64,000 nucleotides of DNA from Aldehydirespirator sp965220345 (GTDB lineage Bacteria; Actinomycetota; Acidimicrobiia; Acidimicrobiales; Aldehydirespiratoraceae), in NCBI GenBank assembly GCA_965220345.1, contig OZ244822.1, forward strand, positions 620,001 through 684,000, given 5' to 3'. Below the pieces are notes generated by a model, which saw nothing but the letters and a program-made list of their open reading frames with translations, was not told the origin of the DNA and searched no databases. The position numbers and the translations under genes were made by a program. This document shows positions 43,162-52,087 of the stretch, in pieces (positions within the stretch are counted from its first letter, which is position 1; the number at the start of each line of letters is the position of its first letter).

Positions 43162-43213
43162 CCAAGCGCCGACAGAGAGTCTTTTCGAGCTAACTGGCAG
43201 AGTGTCTTTCGGG

Positions 43214-43699
43214 TTACCTAGCAGCAGGTGATCTTGTGGTTCGGAACAGCAGTCGCAGTTCGGTGCCTGCAGAGCTTGAGTCGATACTCAATTCGTCGGC
43301 CAACTCACGGATCAGCGAAAGACCCATCCCCGACTCATGGCCTAGTCGTGCCGGGTTCTCCACCGGCGGCATCTCCGGCAGAGCATCCACATCAAACCCG
43401 GGCCCTTGATCAGCAACTTTCACCAAGACTGTGCCATCGCCGCAGCGGCAACTTACTCGCACCGACTGAGTGCGTCCCGAACGGATGTGAGCTTGAACCG
43501 CGTTGGTGGTTGCTTCCGACACCGCCACCCGCAGATCGTCGATTCGTTCGGGTTCAAGGCTCGACTCCAGCGCAGCCACTTCCGCGATCACTAGACGCAC
43601 TAGGGATACATAGTCGGTGCGCGGCGGTATCTCTATTTCGATACCGCCATCACCAGAACCTGCTACGAATTCGAAGTCGCTGTCAGTGCAATAGCTCAT
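43214..43699 (-). CDS. Anti-sigma factor kinase, RsbW/SpoIIAB-like ATPase
   Basis: A 161-residue GHKL-type ATPase (HATPase_c_2). N box DLRVAVSEATTNAVQAH, G1 box VADQGPGFD and G2 box HESGMGLSLIRELADEL. Such proteins bind a sigma factor and phosphorylate an STAS antagonist. The ATG at 43699 is chosen because the fold begins soon after; an ATG at 43753 is possible, and neither has a good ribosome site. It overlaps the STAS gene by 17 bases, so the pair is coupled. No sigma factor is encoded nearby. Confidence 0.88.
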   Translation of the reverse strand: MSYCTDSDFEFVAGSGDGGIEIEIPPRTDYVSLVRLVIAEVAALESSLEPERIDDLRVAVSEATTNAVQAHIRSGRTQSVRVSCRCGDGTVLVKVADQGPGFDVDALPEMPPVENPARLGHESGMGLSLIRELADELSIDSSSAGTELRLLFRTTRSPAAR

Positions 43700-44090
43700 C
43701 GGTTTTATTTCTTGGACGAAGCGCCTTGAGAGAAGGTTTGTTTTGTGGCTCATCGGGGACTGCTTCTAGAGATTCAACAGAGTCGTGCAAGGCAATGATT
43801 TTGTCCAGATCACAGATCTCGAACACTCTGCGGATACGAGGTATAGGACAAACCACCGCCAAGTCACCCCCGCGCTGACGAAGACGCTTGAGCGCGCCGA
43901 CGATCACCCCTATTCCGAAAGAATCAAGAAAGTCCAATTCCGACAAATCAAGTGCCACGAGGCGGGATCCTTCTGCTGTAGCTGAGACCACCGCTTGACG
44001 TAGTTCGGGTGCCCCTACCACGTCGAGTTCCCCGGCGACACGCAGCACAAGCCAAGGCAACCGTTCACAGCGTCTGATCGTGACAGGCAC
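43683..44090 (-). CDS. STAS-domain anti-sigma factor antagonist, RsbV/SpoIIAA-like
   Basis: A 135-residue STAS protein. VAGELDVVGAPELRQAV is the first strand/helix, and LVALDLSELDFLDSFGIGVI contains the phosphorylatable Ser of the SFG motif. The partner kinase follows directly. The C-terminal 30 residues are a hydrophilic extension. The pair probably controls a general-stress or morphology sigma factor by partner switching. It lies 144 bases downstream of tadE and could be a separate unit. Confidence 0.9.
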   Translation of the reverse strand: MPVTIRRCERLPWLVLRVAGELDVVGAPELRQAVVSATAEGSRLVALDLSELDFLDSFGIGVIVGALKRLRQRGGDLAVVCPIPRIRRVFEICDLDKIIALHDSVESLEAVPDEPQNKPSLKALRPRNKTDELLH

Positions 44091-44233
44091 AAACCATCAA
44101 GGTACCGCTGCGGCACTCAACTCGCCAGCATCAAAACTATTCTAAGAACTTGCTCGTAGCCATCAAGCGAGTTGCGGTTTGTTCTGTAACGAAGCTGTCG
44201 GCTCGCCTGCTGCTCAGCTCCTACTGATCGTGC

Positions 44234-44617
44234 CTACTGCTCAACCTCAAGGCGCATTGTGGCTCGAGCTTCGAATACTGCGTCAGCTACAAGCGCTCCC
44301 ACCAGCGGAACATCGGTTGAGTCCCGATAGATCAACCGCACGGTTGCGTTTCCGTCGACTTGCTGCACTTCGACTGTAAGCCTGCTCGGGTCTAAGTCGG
44401 CTGCATCCATCGCAGCCGAACGCACAGCAATATCACTTACACCCACCGCAGCCGAGCGCGCCGCTTCGCGGGCTGCGTGAGTGACCAGAACCCGTGTGCG
44501 CACCAGCAGCCCTACCTGCACGACGGCTAGCAGCATCAACGCGAAGACTGGCATCAACAACGCAAACTCCACGGTCGCCTGACCGGTGTCTCGCCTATCG
44601 GCTCGGCTTCTGATCAC
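44234..44617 (-). CDS. TadE-like pilus assembly protein
   Basis: A 127-residue pseudopilin of the TadE family. Short basic start then GQATVEFALLMPVFALMLLA, the TadE motif with the class IV prepilin-like Glu and one membrane helix; VTHAAREAARSAAVG is the usual downstream helix. It follows the DUF4244 pilin by three bases. Last gene of the tad operon in this window. Confidence 0.9.
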   Translation of the reverse strand: MIRSRADRRDTGQATVEFALLMPVFALMLLAVVQVGLLVRTRVLVTHAAREAARSAAVGVSDIAVRSAAMDAADLDPSRLTVEVQQVDGNATVRLIYRDSTDVPLVGALVADAVFEARATMRLEVEQ

Positions 44618-44620
44618 TGC

Positions 44621-44818
44621 TCAGCTGATCATGCCTGAGATCGTGTCGATCATCTCATTGAGCAGCCAGGCGATCCTGCCGGAGCCGGTAGCCCAGGTCA
44701 ACAGCAACACCGCTACCGCAGCAGCACCGACTAGCACTAGTGCGTATTCAGCTGTGGTCTGGCCTCGTTCGTCACGGCGCAGACCTGTCATTAGCGAAAC
44801 GATGATCCGAAAAATCAT
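44621..44818 (-). CDS. DUF4244 small pilin-like protein
   Basis: A 65-residue protein. Basic leader LRRDERG, then QTTAEYALVLVGAAAVAVLL, the DUF4244/Flp-type helix with the Glu at position +5 after the Gly cleavage site. It is likely the major Tad pilin or a minor one. GAAAGGAGC before the ATG is a strong ribosome site, stronger than its neighbours', which fits an abundant product. Confidence 0.88.
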   Translation of the reverse strand: MIFRIIVSLMTGLRRDERGQTTAEYALVLVGAAAVAVLLLTWATGSGRIAWLLNEMIDTISGMIS

Positions 44819-44926
44819 GATTGCTCCTTTCTTGCATATCTCAAGTCGTCAAGTAGTGCCGATAAGTAGTTGTCGTCGCGGCGATGGCTGCTGGTAACAG
44901 GTGAAGATCGCACTGCGGTGAATGGC

Positions 44927-45700
44927 TCAGGCCGTGAGGCGAAGTTCGGCCACCGTTCCCAGAAGCAGCGGCACCACGGTCAACAGACAAAAAGCAGGCA
45001 ACACACAGAAAACCAGTGGGAAAAGCATCAGCACAGGGGCGCGCCTAGCCGCCTCTTGTGCGCGCACCCGACGGCGTCTATGAGCTTCGTCAGCTGCTCT
45101 TTGCAGAGCAGGCCGCAAAGGTGTGCCATCAATTTCAGCCGCAGTGACCGCATAAAGCACTGGTGCAACACTGTCACCGAGACAGTCACGCATTCGCCGC
45201 GCAGCATCAACGAACGGTTCGCCTGCGCTGGTGCGGCGCACCACTGCGTTCAGTTCCGATCTGAAAGGTTCAGCAACCCGAGGGGCGATGTCGGCAAAGG
45301 CTGCGGCTGTGGGCCGTCCCGTGCTGATGACAAGGCTCAGAAGGTCAATCACTTCTGGTAGATGGCGTTCCACCTGCAACAGGCGCTGGCGACTCCGAGA
45401 ACGACGACGCACATAAATAGCAGCCACCAGCCCTGCAATCATTAGCAGCCCGGCTGCTGCTCCCAGCACTGGAACTGCAACCAGTGCTGTCAGAGCTACC
45501 CCACCCACCAGCGCTTCGTCTTGTGGATCAACCACACCTCTGGACAGAAAACGCCCCAGCACTGCCAGGACAGCCTTAGGGCTGCGAGAAGGCAAGGACT
45601 CGCTGCTAAGGAGCCTACGGCGAGCTGAACGCGCCGATGGCATACCCGTAGCGAGGCTGATCATCACCAGAGTCACCGCAACAGCCGCTGCGATACTCAC
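44927..45700 (-). CDS. tadC: Type II secretion F-family protein TadC
   Basis: A 257-residue inner-membrane platform protein of the Tad system. N-terminal helix SIAAAVAVTLVMISLATGM, a central pair of helices, the T2SSF domain with VERHLPEVIDLLSLVISTG, and two C-terminal helices. The GTG at 45700 overlaps the tadB stop (GTGA) and is preferred over a longer frame to 45805. It forms a heteromer with TadB on which TadA acts. Confidence 0.88.
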   Translation of the reverse strand: MSIAAAVAVTLVMISLATGMPSARSARRRLLSSESLPSRSPKAVLAVLGRFLSRGVVDPQDEALVGGVALTALVAVPVLGAAAGLLMIAGLVAAIYVRRRSRSRQRLLQVERHLPEVIDLLSLVISTGRPTAAAFADIAPRVAEPFRSELNAVVRRTSAGEPFVDAARRMRDCLGDSVAPVLYAVTAAEIDGTPLRPALQRAADEAHRRRRVRAQEAARRAPVLMLFPLVFCVLPAFCLLTVVPLLLGTVAELRLTA

Positions 45701-46380
45701 GCCCAACACCCCACACTGCGGCACAGCCGTGTCATCCACCAAAGTCCCAGACCTTCCAGCAGCAGCCCGAGAACCAGAGATGCCCATCCCAACGGCGAAG
45801 CCCACAACCCGCTCAAAGCACCAGGATCGACCAACGCGATGATCACCGCGAACCCAGCTGGGGCTGCGGCCACCACCAGGCCCGAGGTGCGGGTCTGGGT
45901 TGTAAGAGCTCGAATCTCGTCGTTCAGCGCGCGGCGCTGGCGCAACGATGCTGCTGCACTATCGAGGCTGGCCGCCATGGCCGCACCCGAAGTGTGCCCC
46001 AGCACCAGAAGAGCTGCCGCGGTTTGGCGCTCAGGTAAACCAGCAACCCAGTCGTCGAGAGCTTCACTGAGACTGAGACCGCCGCGCACCCGCCGAGTTA
46101 GGTGATCAAGGCCGGTTTCGGGCAGCTCCGCCGCGGCACCTTCAAGAGCGGTCAACACCGAAGCACCTGAGCGCAGTGCCCGAGCCGTTAACTCCAGAGC
46201 TTGCGGCACAGCGTCAAGTTGAGGGTTTCGCCCGATCCGCTCCAACACTTCGGTATGCAAGCGGCTCAACCAAGAAAGCATCAGCCATTGCCGGGCCGCG
46301 ACACGTCCACGGGGACGCATCAGCGACAGCTCACCCATCAGCGCCACGAACACCAGCACCGCCGCCAATACCGCCGTCAC
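45697..46380 (-). CDS. tadB: Type II secretion F-family protein TadB
   Basis: A 227-residue membrane platform protein. N-terminal helix, then LPETGLDHLTRRVRGGLSLS and AAALLVLGHTSGAAMAASLD of the T2SSF fold, and two C-terminal helices (about 170-215). Four-base overlaps with tadA and tadC. Confidence 0.88.
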   Translation of the reverse strand: MTAVLAAVLVFVALMGELSLMRPRGRVAARQWLMLSWLSRLHTEVLERIGRNPQLDAVPQALELTARALRSGASVLTALEGAAAELPETGLDHLTRRVRGGLSLSEALDDWVAGLPERQTAAALLVLGHTSGAAMAASLDSAAASLRQRRALNDEIRALTTQTRTSGLVVAAAPAGFAVIIALVDPGALSGLWASPLGWASLVLGLLLEGLGLWWMTRLCRSVGCWA

Positions 46381-47561
46381 GACTGCACCGCCAAGCGGGC
46401 AGCACGACTGATCTGCGAGTGGACTTTGCTGTCGTCGGCTAGTAGCCGCACCTGATCATGCGCAGTCACTTCAGCCACTGCCTCTAATCGTCTGGCACCG
46501 TCGGGGGCTCGACCGAGATGCACCACAGCGTCAATAGCCGCGGTGACATGGTCACGCACGGCCGCCACCCCCAACCGCTCATCGGCAGCAGTAGCCAGAG
46601 CAGCCAGTCGACGCAGTGCGTCAACCGGGCCGTTGGCATGCACCGTTGACAGGCATCCGGCATGACCGGTATTGAGGGCATGCAGTAAGTCCAAAGCCTC
46701 CGGGCCGCGCACCTCACCCACTACCATTCGGTCGGGGCGCATCCGCAGCGCGTTGCGCACAAGCTCACGGATCGTCACCGCCCCTCCGCCCTCGCGCGAC
46801 TCGGGTCTGGCTTCCAGCCTCACCACATGGGGATGTTTCAACTGCAACTCGGCGGCATCCTCAATGGTGATCACCCTTTGAGTGGGGCACACCCGGCCTG
46901 CCAAAGCGTTGAGCAACGTGGTCTTTCCAGCACCGGTACCACCGCTAACTACAAGATTTGCACCTCGATCAACCAGTTCTTCTAGCAGTTTCACCACCGG
47001 CGGCTCAGCAAACATTTCTAGAGCCACATCGCGAACCACGAAACGCCGGATGGTCACATAAGGGCCGTCCACCGCAACCGGCGGCACCGTCACATGAACA
47101 CGAGAACCGTCAGGCAGACGCCCGTCCACGCAGGGAGTTAACTGATCCACCCGTCGTCCCAGGGGTGCCACGATCCGTTCGATCACCAGATCTACTGCCG
47201 CGCGGTCAAGCGACACGCCACTGGAAGCAAGGGCACCGTTGCGCTCAACCCACACAGTGCCCGGGCCGTTGATCATCACTTCGCTTATTGAGGCATCAGC
47301 GAACAGCGGCTCTAGCGGACCCAGACCATTGACCCGAGCCGACACCCGCGCTACCACGTCATCTACTAGTTCGGCTCCTGCAAGCGGGGCCAACATGCGC
47401 ACCGTCCCAGCAATGTCGGGTGTGGTTGCCGGTAGTTCTGAAGACCTCTCAGACATGGTGTCAACCACACAGCGATGCACTGCATCAACCAGCGCCTCAG
47501 AGGCCGCTGTTGACTGCAATGAGACCTCCTTCGGGGTGCAGGGCGCGGTGATGGTTTTCAT
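46377..47561 (-). CDS. tadA: Tad secretion ATPase TadA/CpaF
   Basis: Hexameric ATPase that powers pilus extrusion. N-terminal domain, then IERIVAPLGRRVDQLTPCVD, Walker A SGGTGAGKTTLLNAL, the Asp box-like VITIEDAAEL, Walker B RMVVGEVRGPEALDLL and the His box AGCLSTVHANG. ATG at 47561 overlaps the tadZ stop (ATGA), giving 394 residues. A perfect AAGGAGG lies inside the first codons, five bases before an in-frame TTG at 47519, so a start 14 codons later is also possible. Confidence 0.95.
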   Translation of the reverse strand: MKTITAPCTPKEVSLQSTAASEALVDAVHRCVVDTMSERSSELPATTPDIAGTVRMLAPLAGAELVDDVVARVSARVNGLGPLEPLFADASISEVMINGPGTVWVERNGALASSGVSLDRAAVDLVIERIVAPLGRRVDQLTPCVDGRLPDGSRVHVTVPPVAVDGPYVTIRRFVVRDVALEMFAEPPVVKLLEELVDRGANLVVSGGTGAGKTTLLNALAGRVCPTQRVITIEDAAELQLKHPHVVRLEARPESREGGGAVTIRELVRNALRMRPDRMVVGEVRGPEALDLLHALNTGHAGCLSTVHANGPVDALRRLAALATAADERLGVAAVRDHVTAAIDAVVHLGRAPDGARRLEAVAEVTAHDQVRLLADDSKVHSQISRAARLAVQS

Positions 47562-48220
47562 GTCGGCAAATCGAAACGCCGCAGCGGAGGCGGTAGCAGT
47601 GACACGATCGTTCCGGCATCCACAGCACGAGCCACACGAGGATCCCACGGCACTGTCTCCACGCTGGAAGCACCCACCGCCGCGGCCACGTCACGCATCC
47701 GCAGGGCTCGTCCCGGTTCTTCCACCAAAACCACACGGTCATAAGGGCCAGGTATTTGCTGAGCAAGATTCAGAGCCAGATAGCAGGATCTCAACACGCA
47801 GATGCAACGATGCTCAGCGGACAGAGCGGACCGCACAGCGAAAGGGTCAAGTCCGGCATCCACCACAACCGAAGTGGTGCGGGCCAGCATTTCTAAGGCA
47901 AGCAGCAGCCTCCTGTTGCTTGAACCCTCGGCATCGGTGGCTGGCTTGCTGCCCTGGCGCAGCAGTCTTAACCCGCTGGAGACATCGCTGAGCAGCCTGC
48001 CGATAGCGTCGGCTGCGACACCTTCGCCTGCGGCTACCCAGTCGCCTATACCAGCTTCGTTGGACATCCCAACAGATGAGAGTCCAAGAAGAGCTGGCTG
48101 ATCGCCAGTGAGATCTACAAGTGTTGTTTCATGGTCGGCCGAGGCGAGCCTTATGGCAGTGGCGGCAGCTATCACCGAAGTGCCGACCCCACCTTTGACT
48201 GACCAATACCAGATGATCAT
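47558..48220 (-). CDS. TadZ/CpaE-like MinD-family ATPase
   Basis: A 220-residue ParA/MinD-type protein that positions the Tad machine. Deviant Walker A KGGVGTSVIAAATAIRLA at the N-terminus; VVVDAGLDPFAVRSAL is the switch region. The ATG at 48220 has GGAAGGAAAAG just upstream; a GTG at 48238 would place this site within the gene. First gene of the tad operon; a near-consensus promoter lies about 140 bases upstream. Confidence 0.88.
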   Translation of the reverse strand: MIIWYWSVKGGVGTSVIAAATAIRLASADHETTLVDLTGDQPALLGLSSVGMSNEAGIGDWVAAGEGVAADAIGRLLSDVSSGLRLLRQGSKPATDAEGSSNRRLLLALEMLARTTSVVVDAGLDPFAVRSALSAEHRCICVLRSCYLALNLAQQIPGPYDRVVLVEEPGRALRMRDVAAAVGASSVETVPWDPRVARAVDAGTIVSLLPPPLRRFDLPT

Positions 48221-48319
48221 CCGCTTTTCCTTCCGCACGTCGAATGGATTTGACGGCGGGACTCGGTAGCGGCAAAACGCTCATCAGGATCACCCCAAGC
48301 TTCTCTTGAGGCTCTGAAG

Positions 48320-48352
48320 GCTGGCTAGGCATCCTGCTAACTCTTAGCCAGC
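48320..48352 (-). promoter_or_regulatory. Hairpin at the 5' end of the tad transcript
   Basis: Perfect 8-base arms GCTGGCTA and TAGCCAGC (48320-48327, 48345-48352) with a 17-base loop. The outer arm lies at the expected transcription start of the promoter at 48359-48387. It may protect or regulate the mRNA; no known riboswitch pattern is seen. Confidence 0.5.
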
Positions 48353-48358
48353 ATCAAC

Positions 48359-48387
48359 ACTATAAGACTGTTTTTATAATATGTCAA
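48359..48387 (-). promoter_or_regulatory. Near-consensus sigma-70-type promoter of the tad operon
   Basis: On the minus strand TTGACA (48387-48382), 17 bases, TATAGT (48364-48359). It is AT-rich and the only such strong match seen in the window. The leader to tadZ is about 130 bases long. Confidence 0.75.
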
Positions 48388-48403
48388 CCTGTATCAAAGA
48401 TTA

Positions 48404-49378
48404 TTATAAAGAGTGGACTTCAGCGGCCGAGCGCAGCAGATGTTCAGCAGGCTCATCATCTAGCAACGGCACCACGATCGAATCGATCCCGTGCTCAGCC
48501 GCCAGTTCGTGAAGCTCGTTACGGCATTCGCTTGGCGAGCCCGCTATCACGAACGGCAACACCCATTCGGGTTGCACATACTCAGCGGCTGCTTCGATGC
48601 CAGAGGATAGGGCAGCTTTGATCGCGTCTGTGTCGTCGTCACCAAGCCCGATAGCTTGACGTACCTCTGGCGGAGAGTTGACCAGCCTGTAAGTCAGATG
48701 CGGCTTGAGCGAGGCCAGAGTGTCGTCATCGGTCACCAGCATCGTGGAATAAGCGATCTGAGGGTTATTGCCCGCAGCTTTGCCAGCGTTTTTGATTCGC
48801 TGCAGAGCCGCAGCCAGATGCGGTTTGTAGATGAAATCGATCAGCACACCATCACAAGCTGCGCCCCCTAGTTCCAGCATTCTGGGACCTCGTCCGGCTA
48901 GCCAGATCTCGGTGCTGGAACGAACGTTCAACAGCGACGCTTCACTGAGATGGACATGCGAACCTGCAAAGCTGACGGTCTCGCCACCGAACAACCGCCG
49001 ACAGACATCAACGGTTTCGCGCACTGCGTTGAGCGGCCGGGTCGGTTTCAAAGCCAGCGGGTCAAGCGTCAAACTACCGCCAGCACCGATACCCAAAAAA
49101 GCTCTTCCACCAGACAATTCATCCAGCGAAGAAACAGCCGAGGCAGTAGTCGCAACGTGACGGGTGTAAGGGTTGGTGATACCTGGCCCGACCATGAGCT
49201 TCTTTGTGGCCGCAGCGATCGCTGTCAGAGTCACATAGACATCGCTGGCTGCAAGCCCTTCGTCGTAAACCCAGCAGCGTTCGTAGCCGAGTTCTTCAGC
49301 GAGGCGGGCCAGTTCCACAGCCCGAGCGACCGATCCGTGGGGCATCACGCTGAACTCGAGCCGCACCACCAGAGTCAC
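48404..49378 (-). CDS. LLM-class (F420/FMN) oxidoreductase, second copy
   Basis: A 324-residue luciferase-like protein with the landmarks VRLEFSVMPHG, VGPGITNPYTRHVATTA, AFLGIGAGGSLTLDPLALKP and TEIWLAGRGPRMLELGG. It is a clear paralog of the gene at 235-1215 and keeps the complete N-terminal strand. The substrate is unknown. It is separated from tadZ by the tad promoter region on the same strand, and from the following lipoprotein gene by twelve bases, so it may be co-transcribed with the latter. Confidence 0.85.
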   Translation of the reverse strand: MTLVVRLEFSVMPHGSVARAVELARLAEELGYERCWVYDEGLAASDVYVTLTAIAAATKKLMVGPGITNPYTRHVATTASAVSSLDELSGGRAFLGIGAGGSLTLDPLALKPTRPLNAVRETVDVCRRLFGGETVSFAGSHVHLSEASLLNVRSSTEIWLAGRGPRMLELGGAACDGVLIDFIYKPHLAAALQRIKNAGKAAGNNPQIAYSTMLVTDDDTLASLKPHLTYRLVNSPPEVRQAIGLGDDDTDAIKAALSSGIEAAAEYVQPEWVLPFVIAGSPSECRNELHELAAEHGIDSIVVPLLDDEPAEHLLRSAAEVHSL

Positions 49379-49390
49379 TTTATGAGAGTG

Positions 49391-51235
49391 CTACTGGAAG
49401 GACACAAAAAAGACGTTGGGTTCAAGCTCCAGCACCTGATCAGGAGTGGCAACTGGGCTGTCTTCGTCGTAGAAGTTCTTCCAGCCCCAATAGAACTGTT
49501 CAGCGTCGGGTCTTGAGGTGAGCGTCCTCCAAGTGTTGTATTTGGCACCCAGGCTGCCTTGGCCGTCCATGTGAATCATCACCGCCAACTCTGCGGGAGT
49601 CTTGATCAGCTCTCGGTTGGTGATCATGGAATGACGGAACTGATGAACGATCAACAGTTTCTGAGGTAGCGATTCTTTGCGGACGAGCTCAGCAAGCCAG
49701 TCAATCACCTGATTTACTTCCTCAGCCCGCACGCTGCCGACCTGCCTCAGATGCACCTGATGAGGTTTAAGACGCCATTCGGGATCTAGTGCAAGACCCA
49801 CATGCGGGAGCTTCAGGAACTCTTCATACTTTTGGACTTGCTGCACGAAGCTGCTACGTCCCGGCTGCAGGTCCAGCACCACATAGATGTCGTTGGCGGC
49901 TGCCGTCTCCACCCAAGGGCGAATCACTTCGGGATCGGTGGTGGAAGAGTAGTCGCCGTCTGCTCCAGCGCTCGCTGAAGCAATCGTAGAAATAATCTCG
50001 AACGCTGGCAGCACTGTTGAACCGTCAGCGTCGTAACCAGCGGCGATTGTCTTGAGGCGCTCCACGCCTTCTTCGGCGCTCTGCTCACCAAGCACTCCAA
50101 GCCCACTCGTCGAAGGGTGACCATAGATCGCTACTATCCGCCGCGGATTCTGCGGATCAAACAGCAACTGTCCCCCGCCAGGCAGTTCCAAACCCTTTTT
50201 GATGACCGAAAGCTGCCAGTCAAGGTCATCTCCGAAATCAATCATTGTCTCCACTTCGGATGCTTCAGCAAGCACCGCTTTGGATGCTTTGCTGAGCGCA
50301 CGAAGGTCATCTCCCGCGGGCACAACGGTGGCTCCGACTTGTCTAGCTAAAGCAGCCAAAGCCAGAACCGGCCCCTGCTCATCAACCAGCCAGACTCGCT
50401 CAGCGGCAGCTTCTGGCGCAGCCGGTGTTGCCTGAGGATCAACCGGTAATACCTCTACCTCAAACCCTGACAGGTGCTCATCAATGATCTGCTGATGAAC
50501 ACCGGCGGTCACGACCTTGCTGGGTGCCAAACGCCGCAACTCGTTGAGCACTGGTGAGCTACGCCAATAGTCGGCTAGCAGCAGGGGGCCTCGCACCTCA
50601 GCAGCGCTAAGCGTGGCGATCGCAGCTGAGTCATCTTGTGAGGCGAGAGCCACCTCGTCTGCACAGTCGAATATTGCCATCGATATCTGCAAGCTCAACG
50701 GTGCTGCTGCATTACCAAGAGCACGAAAATCTTTCAGTGGCCGAGGTGTGCAGTCACGCTCTCCAGCCTCACCAGATACAGCTTCGGTAGTCGAAGGGCT
50801 GCTAACAGAAGGCGCTGCGTCCGAGGGTGAGACGTTTGACGATGCAGCAGGAGGGTTGCTCGTGATGGAATCGGCGGTTGCGTCAGGTTCAGCAGACGCA
50901 GACGGATCGTCAGGGCTGACATTGCTTGGATTTTCGGGATCTTGAGGCTGCACTGCCACATTGGTATCGACTACATCAGTATCGGCTGCTGGAGTTGTGG
51001 TCGGTGATGATGTTGTTGATCTTGGCTGATCGGCGTTGGCCGGGTTTGTGGTTTCGGTAGTGGACTGAACCCTAGGCACCAGCGCTCCCGGCGCTGAAGC
51101 GGACCCGTCGCATGAGCAGACAATCGCTGTCAAAGCAATCGCCAGCACAGCAACCCTAAAGGTGCCACGGAGGAAGCTTCTTCGAGTGGGGGTTTGGCTA
51201 GCCGCAACAGGCTCGGCGGCCGAATAGCGGCTCAC
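49391..51235 (-). CDS. Tat-exported lipoprotein of unknown function
   Basis: A 614-residue protein. The twin-arginine signal TRRSFLRGTFRVAVLAIALT is followed by a lipobox-like VCSC, then about 130 residues of Ser/Thr/Pro/Asp-rich linker. A conserved actinobacterial domain follows, whose second half has RIVAIYGHPSTSGLGVLGEQ, PAFEIISTIASASAGADGDY, YVVLDLQPGRSSF, VGLALDPEWRL and WGWKNFYDED. The strand/acid pattern suggests a TIM-barrel-like fold, perhaps glycan-active, but this is inference. The first half (about 180-340) resembles a cell-wall-binding-repeat-like Rossmann segment. The gene stands alone before the Mo-hydroxylase cluster. Confidence 0.75.
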   Translation of the reverse strand: MSRYSAAEPVAASQTPTRRSFLRGTFRVAVLAIALTAIVCSCDGSASAPGALVPRVQSTTETTNPANADQPRSTTSSPTTTPAADTDVVDTNVAVQPQDPENPSNVSPDDPSASAEPDATADSITSNPPAASSNVSPSDAAPSVSSPSTTEAVSGEAGERDCTPRPLKDFRALGNAAAPLSLQISMAIFDCADEVALASQDDSAAIATLSAAEVRGPLLLADYWRSSPVLNELRRLAPSKVVTAGVHQQIIDEHLSGFEVEVLPVDPQATPAAPEAAAERVWLVDEQGPVLALAALARQVGATVVPAGDDLRALSKASKAVLAEASEVETMIDFGDDLDWQLSVIKKGLELPGGGQLLFDPQNPRRIVAIYGHPSTSGLGVLGEQSAEEGVERLKTIAAGYDADGSTVLPAFEIISTIASASAGADGDYSSTTDPEVIRPWVETAAANDIYVVLDLQPGRSSFVQQVQKYEEFLKLPHVGLALDPEWRLKPHQVHLRQVGSVRAEEVNQVIDWLAELVRKESLPQKLLIVHQFRHSMITNRELIKTPAELAVMIHMDGQGSLGAKYNTWRTLTSRPDAEQFYWGWKNFYDEDSPVATPDQVLELEPNVFFVSFQ

Positions 51236-51309
51236 TGTCGGTAAGTTAGCGCTGCGCTCAGCACAAGTGTGGCACCCTTAGCTGGCGTGTCTGTTTACAC
51301 GCCAAAACC

Positions 51310-52077
51310 TCAGCGAAATTGCAGCACAGCCTCACGAACACCGTTACCCACAGACATTGCCTTGTCGGAGATCTGCCAGCAAGCATCAGGATCGCAGCGT
51401 GGGTCGACATCACCGATTTTGAGTCCGATGTTGACTTCTAGTCCGTCACGAATAGCGCCTCTCACGACTCCCTTGAACGGCGCACAAATAGCCACACCAC
51501 CCACTTCACCAATCAGCTGACCTTCGTTCACTAGGTCACCGATGTTGCATTGCCAAATGACTCGTCCCGCTGCTGGTGCCCGTAACACGCGGTCAGCGGA
51601 ACGGCCACCCAGAAGTGCCGGTCTACCTGTGTCGGGTTGGGCTGATCCTTGTCGAATCACACGACCCAGATCAGGGCCTCGCATGGTTTCGATCACTGCG
51701 TGACAGTCCAATCCTGCGGTGAAACCCGGCCCGAGAGCCACCACCACATTGGCATCATCCATAGAGGTGTCCAGATTGCGTTTAGCCATACGAGCATCCA
51801 CCACCACATCAGGATGCCATCGCAGAGATGCCAGCTGCGGTGCGACCATTACCGCAACCACCCCAGACCAAGCCACAGCTATCGCTTCATCAGCGGAACC
51901 GCAGCACACGGCTCGAAGGCCGTCCACAACCATTTCGCCTTGCGTGACAGCGGTTGACAGTGCCACAGTGCGGCGCACGGTCAACGGCTCAGGCAGTTCC
52001 AGCACCACGACAGGCCACTGCAAGCTTCGCAGCTGCCAGGCGACCCCAGTCGCTAGATCACCACCGCCTCGCAGCAC
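51310..52077 (-). CDS. YqeB-like protein of selenium-dependent molybdenum hydroxylase systems
   Basis: A 255-residue protein starting MLRGGGDLATGVAWQLRS, the YqeB/EF2563 N-terminus, with VVDARMAKRNLDTSMDDA, VVALGPGFTAGLDCHAVIET and a C-terminal biotinyl/lipoyl-like APAAGRVIWQCNIGDLVNEG strand set. The family is a genomic marker for molybdenum hydroxylases carrying a labile selenium; the exact role is not known to me. It follows the XdhC-like gene by ten bases. Confidence 0.85.
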   Translation of the reverse strand: MLRGGGDLATGVAWQLRSLQWPVVVLELPEPLTVRRTVALSTAVTQGEMVVDGLRAVCCGSADEAIAVAWSGVVAVMVAPQLASLRWHPDVVVDARMAKRNLDTSMDDANVVVALGPGFTAGLDCHAVIETMRGPDLGRVIRQGSAQPDTGRPALLGGRSADRVLRAPAAGRVIWQCNIGDLVNEGQLIGEVGGVAICAPFKGVVRGAIRDGLEVNIGLKIGDVDPRCDPDACWQISDKAMSVGNGVREAVLQFR

Positions 52078-52087
52078 GCAAAGCGGC

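Noticed and set aside
44117..44173. Distant inverted repeat CAACTCGC/GCGAGTTG
   Set aside because: The loop is over 40 bases and the arms only 8; no supporting context.
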